Assembly: GCF_000826545.1 (NCBI RefSeq)
Contig: NZ_CDME01000002.1
Coordinates: 248,001 to 312,000, forward strand
Length of the DNA: 64,000 nucleotides
Reading direction: 5' to 3'
Source of the DNA: Kibdelosporangium sp. MJ126-NF4
GTDB lineage: Bacteria; Actinomycetota; Actinomycetes; Mycobacteriales; Pseudonocardiaceae
In this document: in pieces, positions 25,955 through 34,418 of the stretch
Layout of the letters: every line of letters begins with the position of its first letter
Numbering within the stretch: the first letter of the stretch is position 1
Position numbers and translations under genes: made by a program
The notes under the pieces: model-generated
Told to the model about the DNA's origin: nothing
Databases searched by the model: none
The model's input: the letters and a program-made list of their open reading frames with translations, nothing else

Positions 25955-26716
25955 GTGCCCATAGTGAGTGGCAGTGACTCCGGGCGCGTCACCGTTGCCG
26001 CAGGGCCCGCCATCCGGGCCATGGTGTGCGACTGCCAACCGGTGATGCAGGAAGGGCTCGCAGCCATCCTTGGCCGAGAACCAGGGATCTCGGTCGCCTG
26101 CGCCGCGAGGTCCGGCGACGAGGCCATCACCGCCGCGAAGACGCGGCACCCGTCCGTCGCGATCATCAGCCACGATCCGCCCGCGCTCGACGGCATCGAA
26201 CTCACCGGTCAACTCGGACGGCTCGACGGCGAGGTGTTGCCGATTTTGCTGCTGGGCGTCCCACCGATCGCGAGCGCGGTGATGCGCTTGCTACGCGCTG
26301 GGGCCAGAGCGGTGCTCGACAAGGAGTTGGCTCCGGTGATGCTGCCGGCGACGGTACGTGCGGTGACCTCAGGTGGCGTGGTCATCGCCCCGCCGGAAGC
26401 AGCGCAACTCGTCACCCAGATGGAGGAACCGCCTGCGCACAATGGTCATGTGGAGCGTTTACTGTCCGACCGCGAGCGGGAAGTGTACCGGTATGTCGTG
26501 CGCGGTCTGAGCAATCGCGAGATCGCCGAGGCCATGTCGCTCACGGTCGCCACGGTGAAGTCCCACGTGCACAGCGTTTCCCGCAAGCTCGACGTCCGCG
26601 ACCGCGTGCAGGCGGTGATCCTCGCCTACGAGACGGGCGTGATCCAGCCCAACGGGGCTCGCCAGGGCATCGACGGTCACGCCGCAAGCCGCCACTTCGC
26701 CAACGGTCAGCGCTGA
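25955..26716 (+). CDS. NarL/LuxR-type regulator with degenerate receiver domain
   Basis: 253 residues from GTG 25955 behind a GGGGATAAGGGG run. Residues 20-140 resemble a response-regulator receiver, but the usual phosphorylated Asp is Ser72 ('IISHDPPALDG') and one of the two N-terminal acidic residues is Cys27; the conserved Lys remains in 'VLDKE'. Residues 155-220 form a NarL HTH ('LSDREREVYRYVVRGLSNREIAEAMSLTVATVKSHVHSVSRKL'). So DNA binding is intact but phosphorylation is unlikely; control may be by a ligand or by expression level. It lies at the cluster's left edge, its 3' end overlapping the LanB-like gene by 10 bp. Confidence 0.85.
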   Translation: MPIVSGSDSGRVTVAAGPAIRAMVCDCQPVMQEGLAAILGREPGISVACAARSGDEAITAAKTRHPSVAIISHDPPALDGIELTGQLGRLDGEVLPILLLGVPPIASAVMRLLRAGARAVLDKELAPVMLPATVRAVTSGGVVIAPPEAAQLVTQMEEPPAHNGHVERLLSDREREVYRYVVRGLSNREIAEAMSLTVATVKSHVHSVSRKLDVRDRVQAVILAYETGVIQPNGARQGIDGHAASRHFANGQR

Positions 26717-29049
26717 CCGACTGTCGCAGCGGGCGCGGGATCGGTGATCTGCAGCCGGATCTCGCCGAAGTAGCGGTTGCCCGCCGCGTCCGGGATCCAG
26801 GTCTGGTCCGGCGTCGGGAGCATTTCCGAGATCACCACGTCGACGCCGTCGCCGTGCTCGTCGCGTGTGGCGCGCAGCATCGTGCACAGCGAGGCCACGT
26901 ACAGGGGGCTGGTGAAGTCCACGTACACGGGCTTGCGCTCGCTGGCGATCTTGACGAAGCACCGGTCCGGCAGCCCCAGCCGGACAACCAGCTGCCTGCC
27001 CGCGAGGTACCGTGCGGCATCTCCCTTGAGCGTCAACAGATCCGCCAGGTCGGCCACTGTCGTGCGCCACGTCTCCCGGAACAACACCAACCGGTCGATC
27101 GTCACGCGCGGCGTGTGGCCCGTGCCGGACAGACCACGGAACATGTTCACGGCCGTGGTCGACAGGAAATGGGCGAAGAACTCCAGGACAGGCACGTCCT
27201 CGCCGCCGGGCAGCGTGCCCACCAGCCGGTCACCGGCCACGCGGACAGGCACCGCCACGGTCGGCACCACGCGCCGGGCATCCGCGCCCGGCGCCTTGGC
27301 GAAGCCGATGAGCCGGTCGCTCGGATCGTCCTCGATCTGGACGTTGCGGCCCGCGTCCCGCGACCACATCGCCGGGAACAGCGGTACCAGGCGGTCCCGC
27401 CCGAAGTCCTCGATCGTCTGACGCAGGAGCAGGTCCGGCTCGTCGCGGGACCAGGTGCACCACCGGTCGCTCATCGGCGCGTACGCCAGGTGCAGTTCGC
27501 CGAGCACGGCCGTGAAGTCCCCGGCGTCGATGTCCTCTGGTGATTTCGCGCAGAGGATCAAGTCCGGGCTGTGCACCCGCGCCCACGACCAGCCCGGCCG
27601 CGCGGCCGCGAACAGCCGGTCCGCCTGCTCGCTGATCTCGGCGGCATCCCGCTGGACCCGCCGCTCACCCGGCGCGGCCGGAAACAGCTGAGCCCACCGA
27701 CCGGCGAGTGCCTGCTCGATCCCGTCCACCGGTTTGGCGTTGTCGCCCCAGAACAAGTCGATCGCGGGATGCCACAGATCGGCGAGTGTCGGCCGGGGAA
27801 CGGTTTCCGACACCTTCGCGAACAGCGACTGAAGGCCGTCCTCGTAGCCGCGTCCCAACTCGCTGGTGAGCCACCGGGCCGCCCGCAGCACGATTCCCAG
27901 CGCCGGTGCCAGGTCGTCGAGCAACCGTCGGCCGATGACCACGTTGAGGTCACGGCTGGTGTCCTCGTAGCAGATCCCGCGCCCGGCATACATCTGGCCG
28001 GGACGGCGGCGCGCGGTTTTGCCGGTCAGGTCGCTGAATGTCTCCTCCAGCACGGACATGGCGGCCGCGAGCGCGGCCGGATCGCCCGCCGCTGCTGCCA
28101 CCAGGTCACGTGCCGCGCGCAGCCTGTCGAGGCCGGTTTGCGCGGTCCGCCGCAGGTCTCCCGACTCGATCGCGGCGATCCGTTGTGCCAGGAGTGTTTC
28201 GGTGTACGGACTGACCGGGAGGTTGGCGTCCCACCGCAGGATCTTGCGCCGCACCAGATCGACCAGCAGTTCAGTACCGTCCTGTTCGGACATGCCTGCG
28301 GTGCGGAGAACGTCGGCGGCCGGTCGGGTGCCGTCGCACAGCGCGACCACAACGGCCTCTCCGCCGGTCAGCTCAAGTGGTGGCATTCCCGGCCTGACCA
28401 GCTGTCGGCCGTCCAGCAGGTAGTGCGGCATCGGCGACGGCGGCAGCCACAGCCTCATCCGCGGATCCTCCGCGAGCACCGCCGCGTAGGTGGTGAGCGC
28501 CCACGGTTCGAGGAACACCTGCCGACGCGCCAGCAGGCCGCTGCCGGGAACCGTTCGCACGCCTTCGGTGTCCGGATCGAGCGTGATCCAGCAACCGGGG
28601 CCGAAGAAGCCGATCGTCTCTGTCTTGGTGCAGTACCGCTGCCAGAACCGTGCCAGCACCACTTCGCGGTAGCGGCGCTTGCTGTTGCGCGGTTTCGGCG
28701 GTCCGCTGCGGCGCAGTGAGTCCAGCAGGCCGACAACGCCGGGATTCTGCCAGGTGATCGCCTCACGCAGCCCGAGGTCCCCGGCGATCGTGTTGATCCG
28801 GTGCGACGACGACGTCAGTGTCTCGGTGAATCGCGCCTCGAACTCCTCTGCGTCCACGGCACCGGCGAGGTGGGCGTCGGCGAGTGTCGCGCATTCGGGC
28901 GCGGACAGCCGATCCACCCACGCCGCCGGGAAGCCGGTGGTGCGCAGCAGCGCGTCCCGCCAGATCGACCACCCGGTGTCGCCGAGCGCGAATCGGTGCG
29001 AGGGTGCCTCGCCGGCGCTGACGGCCGACGGCGAAAAGGTCGTCGTCAT
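26707..29049 (-). CDS. LanB-type glutamylation-domain protein (PEARL-like tRNA-dependent ligase)
   Basis: 780 residues from ATG 29049. The family signature is the lantibiotic dehydratase N-terminal (glutamylation) domain: 'RYREVVLARFWQRYCTKTETIGFFGPGCW' near 140-170, 'RVTIDRLVLFRETWR' near 655-670, and 'PVYVDFTSPLYVASL' near 725. It lacks the SpaB_C elimination domain that makes dehydroamino acids. Stand-alone proteins of this type either glutamylate peptides or, as PEARLs, join an amino acid from aminoacyl-tRNA to a peptide. No precursor peptide gene was found nearby. The start is fixed by the promoter: SARP-type repeats and a -10 place transcription at the ATG itself. Confidence 0.75.
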   Translation of the reverse strand: MTTTFSPSAVSAGEAPSHRFALGDTGWSIWRDALLRTTGFPAAWVDRLSAPECATLADAHLAGAVDAEEFEARFTETLTSSSHRINTIAGDLGLREAITWQNPGVVGLLDSLRRSGPPKPRNSKRRYREVVLARFWQRYCTKTETIGFFGPGCWITLDPDTEGVRTVPGSGLLARRQVFLEPWALTTYAAVLAEDPRMRLWLPPSPMPHYLLDGRQLVRPGMPPLELTGGEAVVVALCDGTRPAADVLRTAGMSEQDGTELLVDLVRRKILRWDANLPVSPYTETLLAQRIAAIESGDLRRTAQTGLDRLRAARDLVAAAAGDPAALAAAMSVLEETFSDLTGKTARRRPGQMYAGRGICYEDTSRDLNVVIGRRLLDDLAPALGIVLRAARWLTSELGRGYEDGLQSLFAKVSETVPRPTLADLWHPAIDLFWGDNAKPVDGIEQALAGRWAQLFPAAPGERRVQRDAAEISEQADRLFAAARPGWSWARVHSPDLILCAKSPEDIDAGDFTAVLGELHLAYAPMSDRWCTWSRDEPDLLLRQTIEDFGRDRLVPLFPAMWSRDAGRNVQIEDDPSDRLIGFAKAPGADARRVVPTVAVPVRVAGDRLVGTLPGGEDVPVLEFFAHFLSTTAVNMFRGLSGTGHTPRVTIDRLVLFRETWRTTVADLADLLTLKGDAARYLAGRQLVVRLGLPDRCFVKIASERKPVYVDFTSPLYVASLCTMLRATRDEHGDGVDVVISEMLPTPDQTWIPDAAGNRYFGEIRLQITDPAPAATVGQR

Positions 29050-29055
29050 GCTGCC

Positions 29056-29099
29056 AGCGTGGTCGGGATCGCTACAGCCGCACATACACGTGCCATACA
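29056..29099 (-). promoter_or_regulatory. SARP-type triple heptamer array and -10 for the LanB-like gene
   Basis: Read on the minus strand: TGTATGG (29099-29093), TGTATGT (29088-29082) and CTGTAGC (29077-29071), each 11 bp from the next, then 9 bp to CACGCT (29061-29056). The ATG is 6 nt further on, so the transcript would be leaderless. The 11-bp-phased heptamers before a -10 are the layout bound by SARP activators. Confidence 0.72.
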
Positions 29100-29107
29100 G
29101 GGCGGTG

Positions 29108-29150
29108 AATATCGCGCCTGTACGGCAGGTGTATCGATCACCGACAGGCT
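29108..29150 (+). promoter_or_regulatory. SARP-type triple heptamer array and -10 for the radical SAM operon
   Basis: AATATCG (29108-29114), TGTACGG (29119-29125) and TGTATCG (29130-29136) are at exact 11-bp steps, followed after 8 bp by the -10-like CAGGCT (29145-29150). The same CAGGCT at the same 8-bp distance recurs at 47498. It drives the plus-strand genes starting at 29183. Confidence 0.75.
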
Positions 29151-29182
29151 GAGATCACTGGTCGGTATACGGGAGGAGTGCC

Positions 29183-30079
29183 ATGTCGGTGAGCAGCCGT
29201 GCACCGGGGACTACGGTGTCCTCCGCGCCGGACCGGCCCGGAGGACAGGTCCCCGGGCTGTCCGTGGTCGAGATGGAGATCTGTTCGAGGTGCAACCGGC
29301 GGTGTTCCTACTGCCCGGTGTCGCTGGACCCGATGCCCCCGGTTCCGGCGCGCATGTCCGACGAGGTCTTCCTGCGCACGGTCGAGCAGTTGGAGCAGGT
29401 GTCGTTCTCCGGCCGGATCTCCTACCACCTGTACAACGAGCCACTGCTGCGCACCGACCTGGCACGCCTGGTGGCGATCATCGCCGAGCGGCTGCCGGAC
29501 GCGCTGCAGATCGTGAACACCAACGGCGACCTGCTCAACGAACGCCGGTTCACCGACCTGAGGCAGGCAGGCGTCGACTACTTCTACGTGACGCGGCACT
29601 CGCCCGGTGACTACCCGGAGCGGCCGTTCCAGGTCCTGCAGACGTGGGAGGACCTCACGCTGACCAACCGGGGCGGCACGCTGACGCACCTGCCGACGCC
29701 CTCACCCAGGACCGCGCGGACACCGTGCTGGGCACCGTCGGAGATGCTGATCGTGACCGTGACCGGCGAGGTCCTGCTGTGCTACGAGGACGCGGACCGG
29801 GACCACGTGATGGGCAACATCATGCACCAGACGTTGCCGGAGATCTGGAACTCCGAGCAGTTCCACGCCATCCGCGACCGGCTGCGGCACGGTGAGCGCT
29901 CCGTCGACGGCATGTGCATGAAGTGCTCCAACGTGTCGCACTCGAGCCCTGGCCTGTCCGCGTTGGAGGACACCGTGCTGGACGCCAACGGCCTGACTCG
30001 CCGGTCGGCGGCGCCGGTGGCCACTCTCAAACGCCGCTCCACCCAGGCCAGGGCCGACCAGTCGCAGGCCGAGTCATGA
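29183..30079 (+). CDS. Radical SAM enzyme with SPASM-type C-terminal Cys cluster
   Basis: 298 residues; GGAGGA precedes the ATG. The [4Fe-4S] motif Cys37-x3-Cys41-x2-Cys44 lies in 'EICSRCNRRCSYCP'. The C-terminal half has 'CWAPSEMLIVTVTGEVLLCYED' and 'GMCMKCSN', Cys patterns of a SPASM/twitch auxiliary cluster. Such enzymes modify peptides or small amino-acid substrates by radical chemistry. Its stop overlaps the cupin ATG, and cyclase and aminotransferase genes follow, so it may act on a cyclitol or a peptide made by the divergent LanB-like enzyme. Confidence 0.85.
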   Translation: MSVSSRAPGTTVSSAPDRPGGQVPGLSVVEMEICSRCNRRCSYCPVSLDPMPPVPARMSDEVFLRTVEQLEQVSFSGRISYHLYNEPLLRTDLARLVAIIAERLPDALQIVNTNGDLLNERRFTDLRQAGVDYFYVTRHSPGDYPERPFQVLQTWEDLTLTNRGGTLTHLPTPSPRTARTPCWAPSEMLIVTVTGEVLLCYEDADRDHVMGNIMHQTLPEIWNSEQFHAIRDRLRHGERSVDGMCMKCSNVSHSSPGLSALEDTVLDANGLTRRSAAPVATLKRRSTQARADQSQAES

Positions 30080-30492
30080 CCAGGTCGGAGGTTCGCGGGT
30101 TTCACCGGTGCAACGTCTTCCGCCAGCCGCTGCGGCCGGAGGTCGCACACGACGGCACTGGTGTCATCAAGGCCGTCCGGATCGCGACCGTCGAGACGGT
30201 GGCAGGCGGCTGTGACTTCATCGACTACGCCGTGGTCCCCGCGGGCACGTCCATCGGAGACCACCGGCACCGGGCGGACGAGGAGGAGTACTACCTCGTG
30301 CTCAGCGGCACCGGCACGATGCGGCTGGAGGACGAGACGTTCCCGGTCACCGCGGGCGACCTGGTCCGCAATCCGCCGGGCGGGCTGCACGGACTCGTCA
30401 ACGCCGGACCGGACCCGGTGTGCCTGTTCATCTTCCAGTTGGCGGTAGGTCAGGAGAACTCGACGTGTGGAACTCACGGGACATCGAGGTGA
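30076..30492 (+). CDS. Cupin-domain protein
   Basis: 138 residues beginning at ATG 30076, overlapping the radical SAM stop. The cupin metal site is visible: 'GDHRHRADEEEYYLVLSGTG' (His63, His65, Glu) and the second motif 'AGDLVRNPPGGLHGLVNAG' (His105). It is a single cupin, likely binding Fe, Mn or Zn, and could be an isomerase, epimerase or dioxygenase in the same pathway. No substrate can be named. The cyclase GTG at 30465 lies within its last 28 bp. Confidence 0.8.
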   Translation: MTRSEVRGFHRCNVFRQPLRPEVAHDGTGVIKAVRIATVETVAGGCDFIDYAVVPAGTSIGDHRHRADEEEYYLVLSGTGTMRLEDETFPVTAGDLVRNPPGGLHGLVNAGPDPVCLFIFQLAVGQENSTCGTHGTSR

Positions 30493-31718
30493 CACCGGGG
30501 GCGCGGTGTTCCGGCAGCCAGATCTCGGCATCGTCCACTCTGGATGATGCCGAGCCGGTGGTGCGACTGGCGTCGCGGCTGGACCGTGCGCACCACGTGA
30601 CCATGACCAGGGACGCGTTCGCGCCCGGCAACACGCTCGTGCGCGAGTGCCTCGCCGGGCGGGACGCGCTGGTCGTGATGAGCCCGTCGGTGCACCGTCT
30701 CTACGGACCGCGCATCAAGGACTACTTCGCCGACGCCGCCGACGTGCGTTTCATGACGTTGCGCCGGACCGAGGCGTCGAAATCCCTGGACGGCGTGGTC
30801 GAGGTGACCGAACGAGCCGCCGCGGTGGGATTGCGCCGGACGTCACCGATTGTCGCGGTCGGCGGCGGTGTCTGCACCGACATCAGCGGTTTGGCCGCCG
30901 CGCTGCACCGCCGCGGCGTACCGCATCTCAATGTGCCGACCACGCTTGTCGGCCTCGTCGACGCGGGCATTGGTACCAAGAACGCGGTCAACCACGGCCG
31001 TCGCAAGAGCGCGCTCGGCACGTTCCACCCGCCCGAGCACACCGTTCTGGACATCGACTTCCTCGGCACGTTGCCGCGCAGGCAACTGGCCAACGGCCTT
31101 GCCGAGATCATCAAACTGGCCGTGGTGAAGGACCGGCCGCTGTTCGAGATCCTCACCCGCTACGGAATGCGGCTGGTGGACTCGGGCTTCCGCAAGCCGG
31201 TGCGCGCCGCCGAGGAGATCGTCCGGCGCGCGGCCGTGGGGATGCTGGCCGAGTTGGCCCGCAACCAGTTCGAGATCGCCGACTTCCGCCGCAAAGTCGA
31301 CTTCGGACACACCTTCAGCCCGCACATCGAGGTCGCCTCCGGGCACTCGGTGCTGCACGGCGAGGCGGTGGCCATGGACATCGCGCTCTCGGCGCAGATC
31401 GCCCACACACTCGGTCTGCTCGTCGACGCCGATCTGGAGCGGATCCTCACCATGCTCGAGGCGGCAGGGCTCGCGCTGACCTGGCCAGGGCTGTCGGCCG
31501 ACGCCCTCGCCGCGACGCTTCCGTCTATTGTGGAACACCGGAACGGGGACCTGCACCTGGTCGTGCCGACCGGCATCGGCACGTGTGAGTTCCTCGGGGC
31601 CGACGACATCAGCACCGCCCTGCTGCGTTCGAGCATGGCCACGCTGACACGGCGCACCTGCGGCGACGAAGCGCCGTCCGTCCGGCGGCAGACCGTTTCG
31701 ACCTCCGGAGGACAGTGA
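30465..31718 (+). CDS. Sugar-phosphate cyclase, 2-epi-5-epi-valiolone synthase-like
   Basis: 417 residues from GTG 30465, behind AGGAGAA (30452-30458). It belongs to the dehydroquinate-synthase superfamily: 'AVGGGVCTDISGLAAAL' (NAD-binding), 'VPTTLVGLVDAGIGTKNAVN', 'GTFHPPEHTVLD', 'NGLAEIIKLAVVKD', 'VDFGHTFSPHIE' and 'LHGEAVAMDIALS'. The 'VHRLYGPRI' start and 'FGHTFSP' motif resemble EEVS-type enzymes, which turn sedoheptulose 7-phosphate into a C7 cyclitol, more than DHQ or 2-deoxy-scyllo-inosose synthases. Two aminotransferases nearby suggest an aminocyclitol. Exact product needs active-site comparison. Confidence 0.8.
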   Translation: MWNSRDIEVTPGARCSGSQISASSTLDDAEPVVRLASRLDRAHHVTMTRDAFAPGNTLVRECLAGRDALVVMSPSVHRLYGPRIKDYFADAADVRFMTLRRTEASKSLDGVVEVTERAAAVGLRRTSPIVAVGGGVCTDISGLAAALHRRGVPHLNVPTTLVGLVDAGIGTKNAVNHGRRKSALGTFHPPEHTVLDIDFLGTLPRRQLANGLAEIIKLAVVKDRPLFEILTRYGMRLVDSGFRKPVRAAEEIVRRAAVGMLAELARNQFEIADFRRKVDFGHTFSPHIEVASGHSVLHGEAVAMDIALSAQIAHTLGLLVDADLERILTMLEAAGLALTWPGLSADALAATLPSIVEHRNGDLHLVVPTGIGTCEFLGADDISTALLRSSMATLTRRTCGDEAPSVRRQTVSTSGGQ

Positions 31719-31719
31719 C

Positions 31720-33027
31720 ATGACTGGCGCCGCGCTGGCCCTGTTCGGTGGGCAGCCGATCCGCACACAGCCGTGGCCGAGATGGCCGCAACCGACACAA
31801 GCGACGTACGACGCCGTCGCGGACGTACTCGGCTCCACTCGGTGGGCGGTCAGCGGACCGTACGACGGCCGTGTCTGTTACGAACGACGGTTCGCCGCCG
31901 CCTTCGCGGCGTACCACGAGGTGCCGTACTGCACACCGACCACGTCCGGTACAGCCGCGCTCACCATCGCGTTGCAAGCGCTCGGTGTCGGACGTGGCGA
32001 TGAGGTACTGGTTCCCGGGCTGACGTGGGTGGCGTGTGCCGCTGCCGTCGTGAACCTCGGCGCGGTGCCGGTTCTGGTCGACTGCGATCCGTCCACACTG
32101 GTGATGAGTGTGGACCACGCGCGGGCTGCGTTGTCGCCGAGGACTGCGGCGATCATGGTGGTCCACCCGTACTGCAGCATCGCCGACCTGGACGCGTTCG
32201 TCGCGTTGGCGGACCGGGCCGGTGTGCCGCTGGTGGAGGACTGTGCGCAGGCCCACGGCGCCCGGTGGCGGGGGCGGCCGGTGGGTACGTTCGGCGCGGT
32301 GGGGTGCTTCAGCATGCAGCAGTCCAAGCTGCTGACCTCCGGGGAAGGTGGTGCCGTCGTCACCGCGGACGCGGAGCTGTACCACCGGATGGAGCAGCTG
32401 CGGTCGGACGGTCGTCTGTTCGTCGACCAGCCGCGACTGGGACAGCTGGAGCTCAGCGAGGTCGGCGGTGTACTCGGCCGCAATCTCTGCCTCTCGGAGT
32501 TGCAGGCCGCCGTGCTGTTGTCCGGACTGGACACACTGGCGACCGACAATGAACGGCGTCACCAGCGGGCCTGCCAGCTCATCGACGCGCTCACCGAATG
32601 CGAGGCAGTGTCCGCACTCCCCGCCGATCCCCGCGTGACCACCCGGACCTACTACAACTTCGTACTCCGAGTGCGGCCCGAGGCGTTCGCGGACAACACG
32701 ACCGATGCGATCGCCGCCGCACTGTCGGCCGAGCTCGGCACTTCGGTGAACCCGGTGTACCCGCCGTTGAACCGGCACCGGCTCTACCGCCCCGACCGGC
32801 TCGTGCGTGGCGACATGTCCGAGAAGGACATCCGGCGACTGGATCCTGGCCAGTACGAACTGCCCGGATGCGAGGAGGCCCGTCGCACGTGTGTGACGTT
32901 CACGCATCCCGTGCTGCTGGGCGGCAAGGACGGCGTGGACGACATCGTCGCGGCAATCCGGAAAGTTCACGACCAGTCGGCGCGGTTGCTGCGGGCACCG
33001 CAGCAACCGACCACACAGGCCATCTAG
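31720..33027 (+). CDS. DegT/DnrJ/EryC1/StrS-family PLP aminotransferase (1)
   Basis: 435 residues with GGAGGA before ATG 31720. The PLP lysine is in 'GCFSMQQSKLLTSGEGGAV', preceded by 'VEDCAQAHGARW' (Asp/Gln cofactor contacts) and 'TTSGTAALTIALQALGVG'. The family transaminates keto-sugars or keto-cyclitols, usually with Gln or Glu as donor. Following the sugar-phosphate cyclase directly, it probably aminates the cyclitol ketone, as StsC/BtrS-type enzymes do. Its stop overlaps the stop of the converging condensation gene (CTAG shared at 33024-33027). Confidence 0.87.
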   Translation: MTGAALALFGGQPIRTQPWPRWPQPTQATYDAVADVLGSTRWAVSGPYDGRVCYERRFAAAFAAYHEVPYCTPTTSGTAALTIALQALGVGRGDEVLVPGLTWVACAAAVVNLGAVPVLVDCDPSTLVMSVDHARAALSPRTAAIMVVHPYCSIADLDAFVALADRAGVPLVEDCAQAHGARWRGRPVGTFGAVGCFSMQQSKLLTSGEGGAVVTADAELYHRMEQLRSDGRLFVDQPRLGQLELSEVGGVLGRNLCLSELQAAVLLSGLDTLATDNERRHQRACQLIDALTECEAVSALPADPRVTTRTYYNFVLRVRPEAFADNTTDAIAAALSAELGTSVNPVYPPLNRHRLYRPDRLVRGDMSEKDIRRLDPGQYELPGCEEARRTCVTFTHPVLLGGKDGVDDIVAAIRKVHDQSARLLRAPQQPTTQAI

Positions 33028-34418
33028 GCCAGCACCTTCCGCAACGCCCTGACCGTGAGGTCCGGCTGGGTGGCGAGGACCGTGACCGCGTCGGTGTACC
33101 GCTCGACGATCTCCCGCATGGCGTCGGTCGGATAGACGTCAGCGTTGTAGAGCAACGCGCCACCATCCCGTCGCATGCCGATCTCGACGCTGGGGCCACA
33201 CCGCGCGAGCCAAGCAGGGGAGAGCATCTCCGGCGCGATGTGCTCGGGCTCGGGCACCCGGCCGGTGATGAACACCTGGTTCACCCGCACACCCGCGATC
33301 TCGGTGGTCATGTGCCGGTACGCCTGCGAGTAGATGTTCCCGTCGCACAGTTCGATGTCCGGCCACGGTCGGGCTTGGTCGAAGCCCGGGTTCACCGCAC
33401 GAGCCATCGCGGTGTACGGCACCAGGTTCGCCGTAGCCTCTGCCAACGTGTCGTGCGTGACCACGACGGCGTCGCCCAGCGTGAGGTCGTCCGGCAGGTC
33501 GGTCGCCACATAGGGATCGCTGGCGAACTGGGCTACCGCCTTCCATGCTCGTTGCGTGGTGCGGCCGAGCGTCGCGGTGCTGACAACTGTCCGGTCGGTG
33601 CCGGTTTCGACGGAGAGCAGCACGTGGTAGGCCGCCATCATGACGACGAACGGCGTGGTACGTGCTCGCCACGCGACGCGTTTGAGCGCTGCCGCCACCT
33701 CAGCGGAGAAGTCGAACGGAAGCCTGCTGCGTGTCAGCAGGTTCGCGCCTGGCACCAACCGCGGCTCGGCGTGCGTACCCACCGCGAACGGGACGAGAGC
33801 GCTCCGCCAGTACTCCAACCGGTCGGCGGTGACGGTGAGTCGACGGGTCTGCATGTCGCGCACTTCCTCGAACGAGGGCGCGTCGTCGACCAGGGGAGGG
33901 GCGGTGCCGATCCTCGCGCCATAGGCGGTGAGCAGATCGGTGATGAACACCTTGGGCCCGTAGCCATCAGCGACCATGTGTGAGAAACACAAGGTCAACA
34001 GGTGCGTCGTGTGATCGATACGGGAGACGGTCGCATGCCACAGCGGACCGTTGCGCAGATCGAACGAACGGCGATTCTCCAAGTACACGAGCTCGTCGAT
34101 CCGATCACGGCGGCACTTTTCGCCCACCGCGGTCAGGTCGAGGAAGTCCACCGGGAGCTCCGCGTCGTCGCGGATGCGCACGAGGGGATCGGGACCGACG
34201 TGGTCGAACACCATACGCAAGGTGTCGTGCCTGCGCAGAACGTCGACGAACGCCATGCGCAGCGCCGATTCGTCCAGAGAACCGTACATGTGGAGGTTGT
34301 CGATCACGACGATGCGCGAGCGGCCGGGATCCTCCGGCGACAGCGCCGACATGAACTCCCACTGGCTTTCCTGGCTCGGTGCGAGCGGCACCGCCCGTCC
34401 GCCGTCAGTCCTGGACAA
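33024..34418 (-). CDS. Free-standing NRPS condensation-domain protein (1)
   Basis: 464 residues; the annotated start is TTG 34418, with GTG 34391 an alternative. It is an NRPS C-domain fold: 'LAPSQESQWEFM' (C1-like), the active-site motif at residues 146-152 is Ser-His-Met-Val-Ala-Asp-Gly, i.e. HHxxxDG with the first His replaced by Ser but the catalytic second His kept. It should join an acyl or aminoacyl carrier-bound donor to an amine or alcohol. It overlaps the upstream aminotransferase by 14 bp and resembles the second condensation protein at the window end. Confidence 0.82.
   Translation of the reverse strand: MSRTDGGRAVPLAPSQESQWEFMSALSPEDPGRSRIVVIDNLHMYGSLDESALRMAFVDVLRRHDTLRMVFDHVGPDPLVRIRDDAELPVDFLDLTAVGEKCRRDRIDELVYLENRRSFDLRNGPLWHATVSRIDHTTHLLTLCFSHMVADGYGPKVFITDLLTAYGARIGTAPPLVDDAPSFEEVRDMQTRRLTVTADRLEYWRSALVPFAVGTHAEPRLVPGANLLTRSRLPFDFSAEVAAALKRVAWRARTTPFVVMMAAYHVLLSVETGTDRTVVSTATLGRTTQRAWKAVAQFASDPYVATDLPDDLTLGDAVVVTHDTLAEATANLVPYTAMARAVNPGFDQARPWPDIELCDGNIYSQAYRHMTTEIAGVRVNQVFITGRVPEPEHIAPEMLSPAWLARCGPSVEIGMRRDGGALLYNADVYPTDAMREIVERYTDAVTVLATQPDLTVRALRKVLA

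Noticed and set aside
30465..31718. 2-deoxy-scyllo-inosose synthase as product of the cyclase
   Set aside because: The 'GHTFSP', 'HRLYG' and 'TKNAVN' motifs fit EEVS-type enzymes better; not fully excluded without alignment.
31609..33006. 465-codon minus-strand frame opposite aminotransferase 1
   Set aside because: Arg/His-rich shadow of the DegT gene with no motif.
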